A stretch of 5,546 bases of DNA from Ardenticatenales bacterium. GTDB lineage: Bacteria > Chloroflexota > Anaerolineae > Ardenticatenales > Ardenticatenaceae. The translations under genes were made by a program, and so were the position numbers. Below the pieces are notes generated by a model. It had not been told where the DNA came from. It saw only the letters and a list, made by a program, of their open reading frames with translations, and searched no databases. Location: contig JACCSL010000410.1 in the NCBI GenBank assembly GCA_013812995.1, positions 1 through 5,546 of the forward strand. Reading direction: 5' to 3'. How positions within the stretch are numbered: the stretch's first letter is position 1; each line of letters starts with the position of its first letter. Positions 1 to 5,546 of the stretch are shown one piece after another.

Positions 1-739
1 CCCATTGTCCGCGCTCTTTCAGCGTCTGTACAAGGTTACCGAAATGGGCGTCGTTGAAGGCAATCATGTCGCGGTACAACAACAGCAGGTCGCGGATGGT
101 CACTCCTTCCTTCAACCAGAGGGGATCGGCGGCGGGAATGACACGGTCTAAGGGGTTCCCGAAAAAGCTCTGCTCCCCCCGCACAAAGAAGGGCGCGTGA
201 GTATCCATGCTCCAGCAGAGCGCAAGCGTTGGCGTGCCCGGTACCAGCAAGTCCAGAAGCGCCTCGTGCAGGGCAGGGGAGCGCGCGAGTCGCAACTGCT
301 CTGGCTCCACCGAGAGTGCCTCGGCCAACCGCCGGAAGTGATCGGGGTGAAAACGGAAGTGCTCGCTCGGTAGCACATCGGGCTGGAACGCCTCGACGGT
401 GTTGGTGAAACCGCGCAGCAGCCCGAAGTCGTTCGAGATAAAGGGATTGGCCGTTACCGCCACGGTCGCGACGCCCGCCAGGCCCACCCGTTCCGCGAGG
501 GTCGGTACACCCGCTGGTAGCCTGCCAGGCAGGTCGCGCATCTGCACGGCACGCGGCAGGTAGCCTGTCAGCAGCGCCGCGCCACTGGCCTTGGACCAGG
601 GCGCGGCTGCGTATGCCTGGGTAAATCGCGTAGCCCCTGCTGCAAAGCGATCCAGCTGCGGTGTCAGCGCGCCTGCGTCGCCATAGCAGCCTAGAAAGTC
701 ACGCCGCAAGGAGTCGAAGAGATAGAGCAGCATCAACAT
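1..739 (-). CDS. Sulfatase / alkaline phosphatase superfamily protein, N-terminal part (cut by window edge)
   Basis: My translation of this strand from the ATG at 739 gives 246 open codons to the window edge. The N-terminus matches the sulfatase fold: FDSLRRDFLGCYG at residues 8-20 (a DSLR-type metal-binding strand, Asp9), TPQLDRFAAGATRFTQAYA at 26-44, then PWSKASGAALLTGYLPR at 47-63, where the catalytic nucleophile loop lies. MDTHAPF (178-184) corresponds to the usual D-x-H-x-P segment, and YRDMIAFNDAHFG (222-234) to the helix before the C-terminal metal-binding SDHG region, which is outside the window. The nucleophile loop reads S-K-A-S-G instead of C/S-x-P-S-R, so the Cys or canonical Ser-Pro-Arg context for formylglycine formation is missing. 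It may be a phosphatase, phosphodiesterase or phosphotransferase of the superfamily rather than a true sulfatase. No signal peptide is seen, so it is probably cytoplasmic. The start has AGGT at 746-749, six bases upstream and overlapping the stop of the LOG gene; Met3 (733) is an alternative. The substrate cannot be told. Confidence 0.85.
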   Translation of the reverse strand, partial: MLMLLYLFDSLRRDFLGCYGDAGALTPQLDRFAAGATRFTQAYAAAPWSKASGAALLTGYLPRAVQMRDLPGRLPAGVPTLAERVGLAGVATVAVTANPFISNDFGLLRGFTNTVEAFQPDVLPSEHFRFHPDHFRRLAEALSVEPEQLRLARSPALHEALLDLLVPGTPTLALCWSMDTHAPFFVRGEQSFFGNPLDRVIPAADPLWLKEGVTIRDLLLLYRDMIAFNDAHFGNLVQTLKERGQW

Positions 740-745
740 GGTATG

Positions 746-749
746 ACCT
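746..749 (-). promoter_or_regulatory. Ribosome binding site of the sulfatase-fold gene
   Basis: AGGT, preceded by GGT, lies six bases before the ATG at 739 and overlaps the TAG stop of the upstream LOG gene (748-750). This arrangement suggests translational coupling of the two genes. The match to the anti-Shine-Dalgarno sequence is only moderate. Confidence 0.45.
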
Positions 750-1431
750 ACCGAACCGTGCGCTCCTCGGCTTCTGTCACAATCCGCATAACCTCCTCGA
801 TATCATCCACAATCTTGAAAAGAGAGAGATCGGTGGGGCTGATCGTCTGAAACTCATCCCTCAGAGTCTGGGTTATCCAACTCACGAGGCCGCCCCAGAA
901 TTCGCTCCCAATCAAGACCATCGGCGGGATCGGAGGCTCCATCTTTCCTGTTTGGATTAGAGTGAGAACGGTAAAAAGCTCATCCAACGTGCCAAAGCCA
1001 CCCGGAAAGAAAAGATATGCCTGGGCCGAGTAGTCGAGCATGAACTTGCGGCTGAAAAAGTAGTGGAAATCTTCATGTTGCTTGACATAAGGATTGGCGG
1101 CTTCTTCAAAGGGCAGTTTGATATTGATGCCAACGGACATTCCGCCCGCCTCATAGGCTCCCTGGTTGCCCGCCATCATGATTCCTGGGCCGCCTCCCGT
1201 GACGACGGTGTATCCCTTTTCCGCGCAACGGTATCCAATGGTGCGGGCCATCTGGTAGTAGGGATTGTCCTCGTGGAGCCGTGCCGAGCCAAAGAAGGTC
1301 ACGGTTTTTTCCAGGCGCGAGAGGAATGTCAGCCCCTGCACGAACTCAGCCATGATGCGAAAGACCCGCCAGGCGGGGTCATGTTCGTAATCAAAAAAGG
1401 AAAGATGCTTGTTTTCAAGTGGAGAGGTCAT
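748..1431 (-). CDS. LOG family protein (TIGR00730-type nucleoside 5'-monophosphate phosphoribohydrolase)
   Basis: This 227-residue protein has the Rossmann-like LOG (lysine decarboxylase-like) fold. Visible motifs are VTFFGSAR at 44-51 (first strand and phosphate-binding turn), VVTGGGPGIM at 76-85 (glycine-rich nucleotide loop), SRK at 127-129 carrying the conserved Arg128, and the family signature PGGFGTLDE at 143-151 with Glu151. Characterised members cleave the N-glycosidic bond of nucleoside 5'-monophosphates, releasing a base and ribose 5-phosphate; plant and fungal LOGs act on cytokinin nucleotides, while many bacterial ones probably serve in purine or pyrimidine nucleotide salvage. They are not lysine decarboxylases despite old annotation. 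The N-terminal extension with WRVFRIMAEFVQG (21-33) is typical of a bacterial subgroup. The protein is cytoplasmic. Its ATG at 1431 has AAAGGA at 1441-1446 nine bases upstream. The preceding gene ends 40 bases away, the widest gap in the string. The exact substrate is not decided by sequence. Confidence 0.93.
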   Translation of the reverse strand: MTSPLENKHLSFFDYEHDPAWRVFRIMAEFVQGLTFLSRLEKTVTFFGSARLHEDNPYYQMARTIGYRCAEKGYTVVTGGGPGIMMAGNQGAYEAGGMSVGINIKLPFEEAANPYVKQHEDFHYFFSRKFMLDYSAQAYLFFPGGFGTLDELFTVLTLIQTGKMEPPIPPMVLIGSEFWGGLVSWITQTLRDEFQTISPTDLSLFKIVDDIEEVMRIVTEAEERTVR

Positions 1432-1440
1432 TGTATAGGT

Positions 1441-1446
1441 TCCTTT
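1441..1446 (-). promoter_or_regulatory. Ribosome binding site of the LOG-family gene
   Basis: AAAGGA on the minus strand stands nine bases before the ATG at 1431. It supports that start over internal alternatives and lies in the 40-base gap after the upstream gene. Confidence 0.6.
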
Positions 1447-1471
1447 GGTGATGTGGATGCCACAGCGGGGA

Positions 1472-2335
1472 TCAGGAGCGTCGGGCCACGCGGGTACAGC
1501 GGAATGGGGGAGTCATAAGCCAGATGCCATTGATCGTAATTAGGAACCAGACGCCATCCACCCGGCGGAAGAAACCCTGGTAGAAGCGATGGCGGCCAGG
1601 ATTGAGAATCAGGGCAGTATGGGGCAACGCTGCGTAGGATTCCTCCAGCCGCTCCAGCAGCGCATCGTGGGCGACGAGCTGCTCAGCGAACTCGCCCTCG
1701 CCCGTCAGGAGGGCATCGGTATAGTTTTCGATGTACCATTCTGCGGCGTGAGGCGTGGAGAAGAAAGCAATGGAGCCGTTGCCACGTTGCTCTGCCTCCA
1801 GAAGTAGCCCCTTGTCGGCGAGAATCTCCGGGACACCATCCGGCAGGTACTCGATCAGCCTCATATCCTCCTGATAGCCGACAAAAGGAATGGTTTCTCC
1901 CAGAACCCACATCATAGAGAGGCGATCAAAGGTGCTCTGGTTGACCCAGGGTTGAACATCGCTCGGCCCCAGCGAGGTCGGACCTTGCTCGCCGATGAGG
2001 AAAAAACCATCGTCTTGCGGCACGGCGATATGCGTTGGCAGGTCGCTGGCGGGCTCCGTGGTGACGAAGAAGAGCGGAAAACTCTCGTCGATCAGGAGCC
2101 CTGCAAAGCCCTGTTCAGCAAGCAGGCGCGCCACCTGCCACAGGGGCGGCGCGGGGTGCGTCATCAGGGGGAGGCAATGGCGGGCAACGGCGTCCGTGGC
2201 CGCGTCCCACGTCGTGTAGAGCGGAGCCGCCATGCCCAGAACATGCGTGGGGCTGATCAGCGCGAGCACATGGCCTGTCTCGCGCTGCACGATCCAGAGC
2301 TGCCGGAGTTGATCAAGAAGTCCTTGCTCTTCCAT
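1472..2335 (-). CDS. Uncharacterised protein, possibly two SseB-like domains
   Basis: I do not recognise this 287-residue protein as a named family. Two segments look alike in pattern. One is at residues 38-85, with a strand, TTWDAATDAVARHC, a linker, then a helix and FAGLLIDES. The other is at 190-252, with AFFSTPHAAEWYIENY, a helix DALLERLEESYAALP, then TALILNPGRHRFYQ. The arrangement of a hydrophobic strand, a T/S-x-x-x-A-A-x-x helix, a second helix and a terminal strand ending in LNPG resembles SseB N-terminal domains as I recall them; this is inference. The C-terminus (254-274) is hydrophobic and aromatic (FFRRVDGVWFLITINGIWLM), probably a beta hairpin rather than a membrane helix because of the charged residues before it. 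No signal peptide is seen. The gene begins right after the thrB stop: a GTG at 2338 abuts it and an ATG at 2335 follows directly. I prefer the ATG. No strong ribosome binding site is present, so translational coupling to thrB is likely. The stop is TGA at 1472-1474. Confidence 0.8.
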   Translation of the reverse strand: MEEQGLLDQLRQLWIVQRETGHVLALISPTHVLGMAAPLYTTWDAATDAVARHCLPLMTHPAPPLWQVARLLAEQGFAGLLIDESFPLFFVTTEPASDLPTHIAVPQDDGFFLIGEQGPTSLGPSDVQPWVNQSTFDRLSMMWVLGETIPFVGYQEDMRLIEYLPDGVPEILADKGLLLEAEQRGNGSIAFFSTPHAAEWYIENYTDALLTGEGEFAEQLVAHDALLERLEESYAALPHTALILNPGRHRFYQGFFRRVDGVWFLITINGIWLMTPPFRCTRVARRS

Positions 2336-2338
2336 CAC

Positions 2339-3277
2339 TTAGCCAACGACGCGCGCCCCTTCTTGATCCACCCGGGCCACATGGGTGCTGCTTCGCAACC
2401 CGCCATAGGTGGAGAAGGCTTCCTGCATGACTCCCGCAACGATGGCACCCGTGATGGCATCATCGCAGAGCGCAAAGAGGGTTGGCCCCGCGCCCGCGAT
2501 GGAGCAGGCCAGCGCACCTGCCTCGAAGGCGGACGCTTTCACCTTCTCGAAGGCGGGGATGAGCGGCGCGCGCGCTGGCTCCACGATGACATCTTGCATG
2601 GCCCGCCCCAGCAGAATCGGCGAGCCGCCAAAGAGAGAGGCAATGAGCGCGGCCAGGTTCCCGCTCTGGGCGACATGTAATTTGAGGGGAATTTCCTGGG
2701 GAATCACGGCGCGGGATTGGCGCGTTGGTAGCTCCATCTCCGGGGTAACCAGCGCAAAGGTCAGGCCAAAGGGCGTGGGAAGCTCAATGATATCTAGCGG
2801 GTCATACGTGCGAATCAGGATGAAGCCGCCAAAAAGCGAGGGGCCAACATTATCAGCGTGCCAGCCACTAACCACGCTCTCCGCGACAATCGAGGCATGC
2901 AGCAGCCGCTGTTTGGAGAGCGGGGAGCCAAAGAGCATATTCACGCCCCAGGCGGCGGCGGCGGCACTAGCCCCGCTGGAGCCAAGGCCACTGCCCAGCG
3001 GCATTCCCTTACGGATGCGCAGCGAGAGGCCCACATCCGATACACCGATGAGGCGCAACGCTTCCTGGGCCGCAATGCCTGCCGTATTCTGTGCCGGATC
3101 CAGGGAAAGTTTCTTGTTGTCCCCCGTAATCGACTCAATGACCACCCCCGGCTCATCCCGGATGGTAACGCTTACCCAATCGCCCAATCCTTCGATGGCA
3201 ACGCCAAGCACATCAAAGCCAGGCCCCAGATTCGCGATGGTGGCCGGGGCAAAAACTGTTACTGTTCGCATAAGCAT
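2339..3277 (-). CDS. thrB: Homoserine kinase
   Basis: This GHMP-family kinase transfers the ATP gamma-phosphate to homoserine, giving O-phosphohomoserine for threonine synthase in the aspartate-family pathway, in the cytoplasm. From the ATG at 3277 it is 312 residues, matching the usual length of about 310. It shows the family N-terminus VFAPATIANLGPGFDVLG (8-25), the ATP-binding motif PLGSGLGSSGASA at 93-105, HADNVGPSLFGG at 140-151 and the third GHMP motif SIAGAGPTLFAL at 259-270. The frame stays open up to a TTG at 3292, but that extension is the ribosome binding site (GGAGGT at 3285-3290), so the TTG is not the start. A second ATG at 3271 (MRTVTVFAPAT) is also plausible, with AAGGGA six bases upstream. 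No homoserine dehydrogenase or threonine synthase gene is in the window. The gene sits 19 bases after the small 96-residue gene and directly before the SseB-like gene. Confidence 0.96.
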   Translation of the reverse strand: MLMRTVTVFAPATIANLGPGFDVLGVAIEGLGDWVSVTIRDEPGVVIESITGDNKKLSLDPAQNTAGIAAQEALRLIGVSDVGLSLRIRKGMPLGSGLGSSGASAAAAAWGVNMLFGSPLSKQRLLHASIVAESVVSGWHADNVGPSLFGGFILIRTYDPLDIIELPTPFGLTFALVTPEMELPTRQSRAVIPQEIPLKLHVAQSGNLAALIASLFGGSPILLGRAMQDVIVEPARAPLIPAFEKVKASAFEAGALACSIAGAGPTLFALCDDAITGAIVAGVMQEAFSTYGGLRSSTHVARVDQEGARVVG

Positions 3278-3284
3278 TCCCTTG

Positions 3285-3290
3285 ACCTCC
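3285..3290 (-). promoter_or_regulatory. Strong ribosome binding site that fixes the thrB start
   Basis: GGAGGT on the minus strand is a perfect Shine-Dalgarno core, seven bases before the ATG at 3277. It lies inside the frame's apparent TTG start at 3292, which shows that the longer reading is an artefact. It is the best ribosome binding site in the window, so thrB may be translated well even though it lies inside the operon. Confidence 0.85.
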
Positions 3291-3296
3291 AATAAC

Positions 3297-3587
3297 TTAT
3301 TTTCCCCAGAGCCGCCGCAGGTTATCTAGCAGACCGGGACGGGGAAGCTCCCGGATAAAGGCCAGAACCAGTTCATCGCTGTGCAGGGTGTCTATTTCCA
3401 GGCGGGTACCGCCGCCCTTCACAGGAAAGGCGCGCAGCTCAATCGTATCTTCAGACTCGCCGCGCCAGCGAATGAGCACCCCCAGCCGATCCTTGACGAC
3501 TAACCCCTGTTTTAACTCAAAAAACTCACGGGCACGAGCGATGGCATCCACCATCGAAAGCGAGGTCTGCGTTTCATAGGCGGCCAT
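3297..3587 (-). CDS. Uncharacterised small protein (96 aa)
   Basis: I cannot assign a family. The protein is soluble and compact: an N-terminal amphipathic helix (SMVDAIARAREFFELKQG, 11-28), then three strands (LVVKDRLGVLIRW, TIELRAFPVK, TRLEIDTL) and a C-terminal helix with ELPRPGLLDNLRRLWGK. This alpha-beta-beta-beta-alpha pattern suggests a small START- or Bet v1-like or ferredoxin-like fold, but that is only a guess from the secondary-structure pattern. It has no Cys, no signal peptide and no obvious catalytic motif. It starts two bases after the GDPD stop (TGA CG ATG) and its stop is 19 bases before the thrB start, so it is very likely cotranscribed and translationally coupled. It is small but its codon use matches its neighbours, so I treat it as a real gene. 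Confidence 0.75.
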   Translation of the reverse strand: MAAYETQTSLSMVDAIARAREFFELKQGLVVKDRLGVLIRWRGESEDTIELRAFPVKGGGTRLEIDTLHSDELVLAFIRELPRPGLLDNLRRLWGK

Positions 3588-3589
3588 CG

Positions 3590-4324
3590 TCAGCGTTGTT
3601 CGTGCGCGCCCTGCTGTGCCAGGGCAAAGATGGCCTCGGCGGGGTCGCTCCAGGAGATTATATCCACCCCCAGGTCAACAGGGTAGCGGAAATTCGGCTC
3701 CCACAGCCTGCCAATCATCACCGCGATACCGACCTCGTGGAGCGCCTCCACATCGGAGCGGTCGATCAGGTCGTAGGAGAGCCCCAGTGCATCGACCTCC
3801 GTCCGCTGGGCCATTGCTACCAGGTCAAGGGGATTGCCACGCAGCACCGCGCGGGTCGTCAGGGCGGGCTCGTGGCGCTTGGCCCAGAGCAGCCCCATGT
3901 GGTCCAGCGCTGCCATCATCACCTGCTCCACCATGCCCGCCTGCACCACCATTTGCAGAACACGCGCAAAGGGAAGCACTCCCTGGCCGAAGCCATTTTT
4001 CACATCCAACGCAAGCAACACACCGTGCTCCTTGCCCCACGCCAGCACCTCGTCCAGGCGGGGCGGCGGGCGACCATCGCCCGCGTCCAAGCCCGCAATG
4101 GCGCTGCTCGGCGCGGCGCGCAGCAGCGAGCCACCGGGCAGGCGATAGGGGTGATAGAGAATAGGCACCTCGTCGGCAGTGATCTGGACATCCACCTCGA
4201 TGATATCCGCCCCGCCCTCCTGAGCGGCCAACAGGGCCGCCCAGCTATTTTCCGGTGCCAACGTCGAGGCTCCCCGATGCGCCTCCACGAGGATCTTGCC
4301 GCTGGTACTTCTCAGGAGTTCCAT
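3590..4324 (-). CDS. Glycerophosphodiester phosphodiesterase family protein
   Basis: GDPD enzymes hydrolyse glycerophosphodiesters from deacylated phospholipids to glycerol 3-phosphate and an alcohol. The 244-residue TIM-barrel protein shows EAHRGAS at 14-20 (catalytic His16), LAPENSWAALLAAQEGGADIIEVDV at 22-46 (Glu43 and Asp45 as metal ligands), YHPYRL at 57-62 (His58, where most family members have HD), LALDVKNG at 104-111 (the third metal-ligand position, usually Glu in E-x-K, here Asp107) and DIISWSDPAEA at 221-231. Length matches the bacterial cytoplasmic type (about 240 residues), with no signal peptide, so it probably acts on intracellular diesters. The HD-to-HP and E-to-D changes could alter specificity or activity, so strict GDPD function is not proven. 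It follows fumC by 9 bases, and the next gene starts 2 bases after its stop. The ribosome binding site is weak. Confidence 0.88.
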   Translation of the reverse strand: MELLRSTSGKILVEAHRGASTLAPENSWAALLAAQEGGADIIEVDVQITADEVPILYHPYRLPGGSLLRAAPSSAIAGLDAGDGRPPPRLDEVLAWGKEHGVLLALDVKNGFGQGVLPFARVLQMVVQAGMVEQVMMAALDHMGLLWAKRHEPALTTRAVLRGNPLDLVAMAQRTEVDALGLSYDLIDRSDVEALHEVGIAVMIGRLWEPNFRYPVDLGVDIISWSDPAEAIFALAQQGAHEQR

Positions 4325-4333
4325 GAGCCGCGA

Positions 4334-5546
4334 TTATTCGGCGATGCCGCCCTCGGTCATCGGGCGCGGGTCGAGGTAGCGGTCCAACTCCTCATCGGTG
4401 AGCTCGGTGAGTTCCTTCGCGACGTCGCGCAGCGTGCGGCGCTCTGCGTACGCCTGCTTGGCAATCTTGGCCCCCGTGTCGTACCCGATAATGGCATTGA
4501 GGGCCGTCACGAGAATCGGGTTTTTGTCCACCAGATTGCCCACCTGCTCCTGGTTGGCCGTGAAGCCCGCCACGGCCTTGTCGGCCAGGAGGCGAACCGC
4601 GCCACTCAGGATGGTGATGCTCTCCAATAGGTTGCGCGCGATCACAGGCAGCATCACATTCAGCTGGAAGTTGCCCCGGCTGCCCGCGATGCCGATAGTC
4701 ACGTCATTGCCCATCACCTGAGCCGCGACCATCATCATGGCCTCGGGAATCACCGGGTTGACCTTGCCTGGCATAATCGAGGAGCCAGGCTGGAGCGAGG
4801 GCAGCGCGATCTCGCCAAGCCCGGCGATGGGGCCGCTGTTCATCCAGCGCAGGTCATCAGCGACCTTCATCAGCGCCGCAGCGGTGGCCTTGAGTTGGCC
4901 ACTGAGTTCTACAGCACTATCCATCGTCGCCTGCGCGGCAAAGTGGTTGCGTGTCTCGCGGAAGCGGCCATTGCTGCGCTCCGTCAGCACCTCGGCGATG
5001 CGGTGCGCGAACTCAGGATGGGCATTGATGCCCGTGCCGACCGCTGTTCCGCCCTGGGCAAGCTCGCCCAGCCGGGGCAGCGTCGCCTCGATGCGCTCAA
5101 TGCTCAGTTCGACCTGCGCTGCCCAGCCGCCGATCTCCTGCGAGAGGCGCACCGGCATGGCATCCATGAGGTGGGTGCGTCCCGTCTTGATAACGTCATC
5201 GTGCTGCGCGGCCTTGTCGATCAGTGTCTTGTGCAGGTGGCGCAGCGCGGGGAGCAGAGTGTCCACGGTGTCCAGGTAGGCCGCGACGTGGATGGCAGTG
5301 GGGATTGCATCGTTCGAGGATTGCCCCATATTTACGTGGTCGTTGGGGTGCACCTTTTTGCTCAGCACCTGCGAGGCGCGCGTGGCGATGACCTCGTTGG
5401 CGTTCATGTTGGTGGAGGTACCGGAGCCAGTCTGGAAGATGTCGATGGGGAACTGCTTGTCCCAATTCCCCTCCGCGACCTCATTCGACGCCTGCTGGAT
5501 GGCGTGGCTCATCTCGGCATCGAGCAGCCCTAGATCCTGGTTGACC
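4334..5546 (-). CDS. fumC: Fumarate hydratase, class II (5' end outside the window)
   Basis: Class II fumarase catalyses the reversible hydration of fumarate to L-malate in the TCA cycle; it is iron-independent and homotetrameric. About 404 codons are visible; the frame stays open to the right edge (…VNQDLGLLDAEM…), so the ATG at 5512 is internal and roughly 60 N-terminal residues are missing compared with the usual 465 or so. Counting from that Met: TGSGTSTNMNANEV (28-41), GQSSNDAIPTA (63-73), GRTHLMDAMP with the catalytic His114 (111-120), GINAHPEFAHR (161-171) and the superfamily signature GSSIMPGKVNPVIPEA (243-258; signature at 4757-4786) with the catalytic serine loop. Gly in the MPGKVN triplet favours fumarase over aspartase, which has MPAKVN. 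The C-terminus ends in LDPRPMTEGGIAE with TAA at 4334-4336. The gene is the first seen in the string and probably nearest the promoter, which must lie beyond the right edge. Confidence 0.96.
   Translation of the reverse strand, partial: VNQDLGLLDAEMSHAIQQASNEVAEGNWDKQFPIDIFQTGSGTSTNMNANEVIATRASQVLSKKVHPNDHVNMGQSSNDAIPTAIHVAAYLDTVDTLLPALRHLHKTLIDKAAQHDDVIKTGRTHLMDAMPVRLSQEIGGWAAQVELSIERIEATLPRLGELAQGGTAVGTGINAHPEFAHRIAEVLTERSNGRFRETRNHFAAQATMDSAVELSGQLKATAAALMKVADDLRWMNSGPIAGLGEIALPSLQPGSSIMPGKVNPVIPEAMMMVAAQVMGNDVTIGIAGSRGNFQLNVMLPVIARNLLESITILSGAVRLLADKAVAGFTANQEQVGNLVDKNPILVTALNAIIGYDTGAKIAKQAYAERRTLRDVAKELTELTDEELDRYLDPRPMTEGGIAE

Noticed and set aside
1452..1464. Small inverted repeat TGTGG-ATG-CCACA in the 40-base gap upstream of the LOG gene, as a possible terminator.
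   Set aside because: The stem is only five pairs with a three-base loop and has no T-tract after it on the minus strand, so it does not look like a Rho-independent terminator. It could be chance.
1472..2338. GTG at 2338 as the start of the 287-residue gene.
   Set aside because: An ATG follows immediately at 2335 and no ribosome binding site favours the GTG. The choice is not certain and changes only one residue.
2409..3329. Long plus-strand open frame (306 codons) over thrB.
   Set aside because: It is antisense to the homoserine kinase frame, which has clear motifs. The translation is Ser, Pro and Ala-rich with no recognisable domain.
3596..4630. Long plus-strand open frame (344 codons) across GDPD and fumC.
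   Set aside because: It lies antisense to two well-supported genes, crosses their junction, and its translation is rich in His, Arg, Gln and Gly with no recognisable domain. It is an antisense shadow of GC-rich codon use.
4334..5512. fumC starting at the ATG at 5512.
   Set aside because: The frame remains open upstream with normal fumarase sequence to the window edge, so this Met is internal and the gene is truncated by the window.

Overview
The window is GC-rich (roughly 60% by eye) and fully coding on the minus strand. Seven genes are packed head-to-tail with gaps of 2 to 40 bases, which looks like one long operon, or part of one, read from right to left. Both end genes run off the window. 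No RNA gene, mobile element, CRISPR array or clear terminator is visible. The gene styles suggest a free-living, GC-rich bacterium: a fumarase with the GSSIMPGKVNPVIPE loop, a LOG protein with an N-terminal WRVFRIMAEF helix, a GHMP homoserine kinase and a cytoplasmic GDPD. My best guess is Chloroflexota, possibly a ktedonobacterium-like lineage, or another deep-branching Gram-positive-like group. This is an inference from remembered family flavour, not a demonstrated placement.

In order of transcription (right to left), the first three genes are class II fumarate hydratase (fumC, 5' end outside the window), a glycerophosphodiester phosphodiesterase-family protein 9 bases downstream, and a 96-residue uncharacterised protein 2 bases further on. 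Then comes homoserine kinase (thrB), whose start is fixed by a textbook GGAGGT ribosome binding site. It is followed by a 287-residue uncharacterised protein that may carry two SseB-like domains and begins 3 bases after the thrB stop. After a 40-base gap comes a LOG-family (TIGR00730-type) nucleotide phosphoribohydrolase, and 8 bases after that the N-terminal 246 residues of a sulfatase/alkaline-phosphatase-superfamily protein that leaves the window at its left end.

The genes do not form one known pathway. Fumarase belongs to the TCA cycle. ThrB phosphorylates homoserine, derived from aspartate and so linked to the TCA cycle through oxaloacetate. GDPD, the sulfatase-fold protein and LOG each act on phosphate-ester, sulfate-ester or nucleotide substrates. 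The layout is best read as a housekeeping-type co-transcribed string. No new defence or mobile system is evident. The points most worth a second look are the putative tandem SseB-like protein, the sulfatase-fold protein that lacks the formylglycine-type motif, and the altered HD and E-x-K motifs in the GDPD protein.
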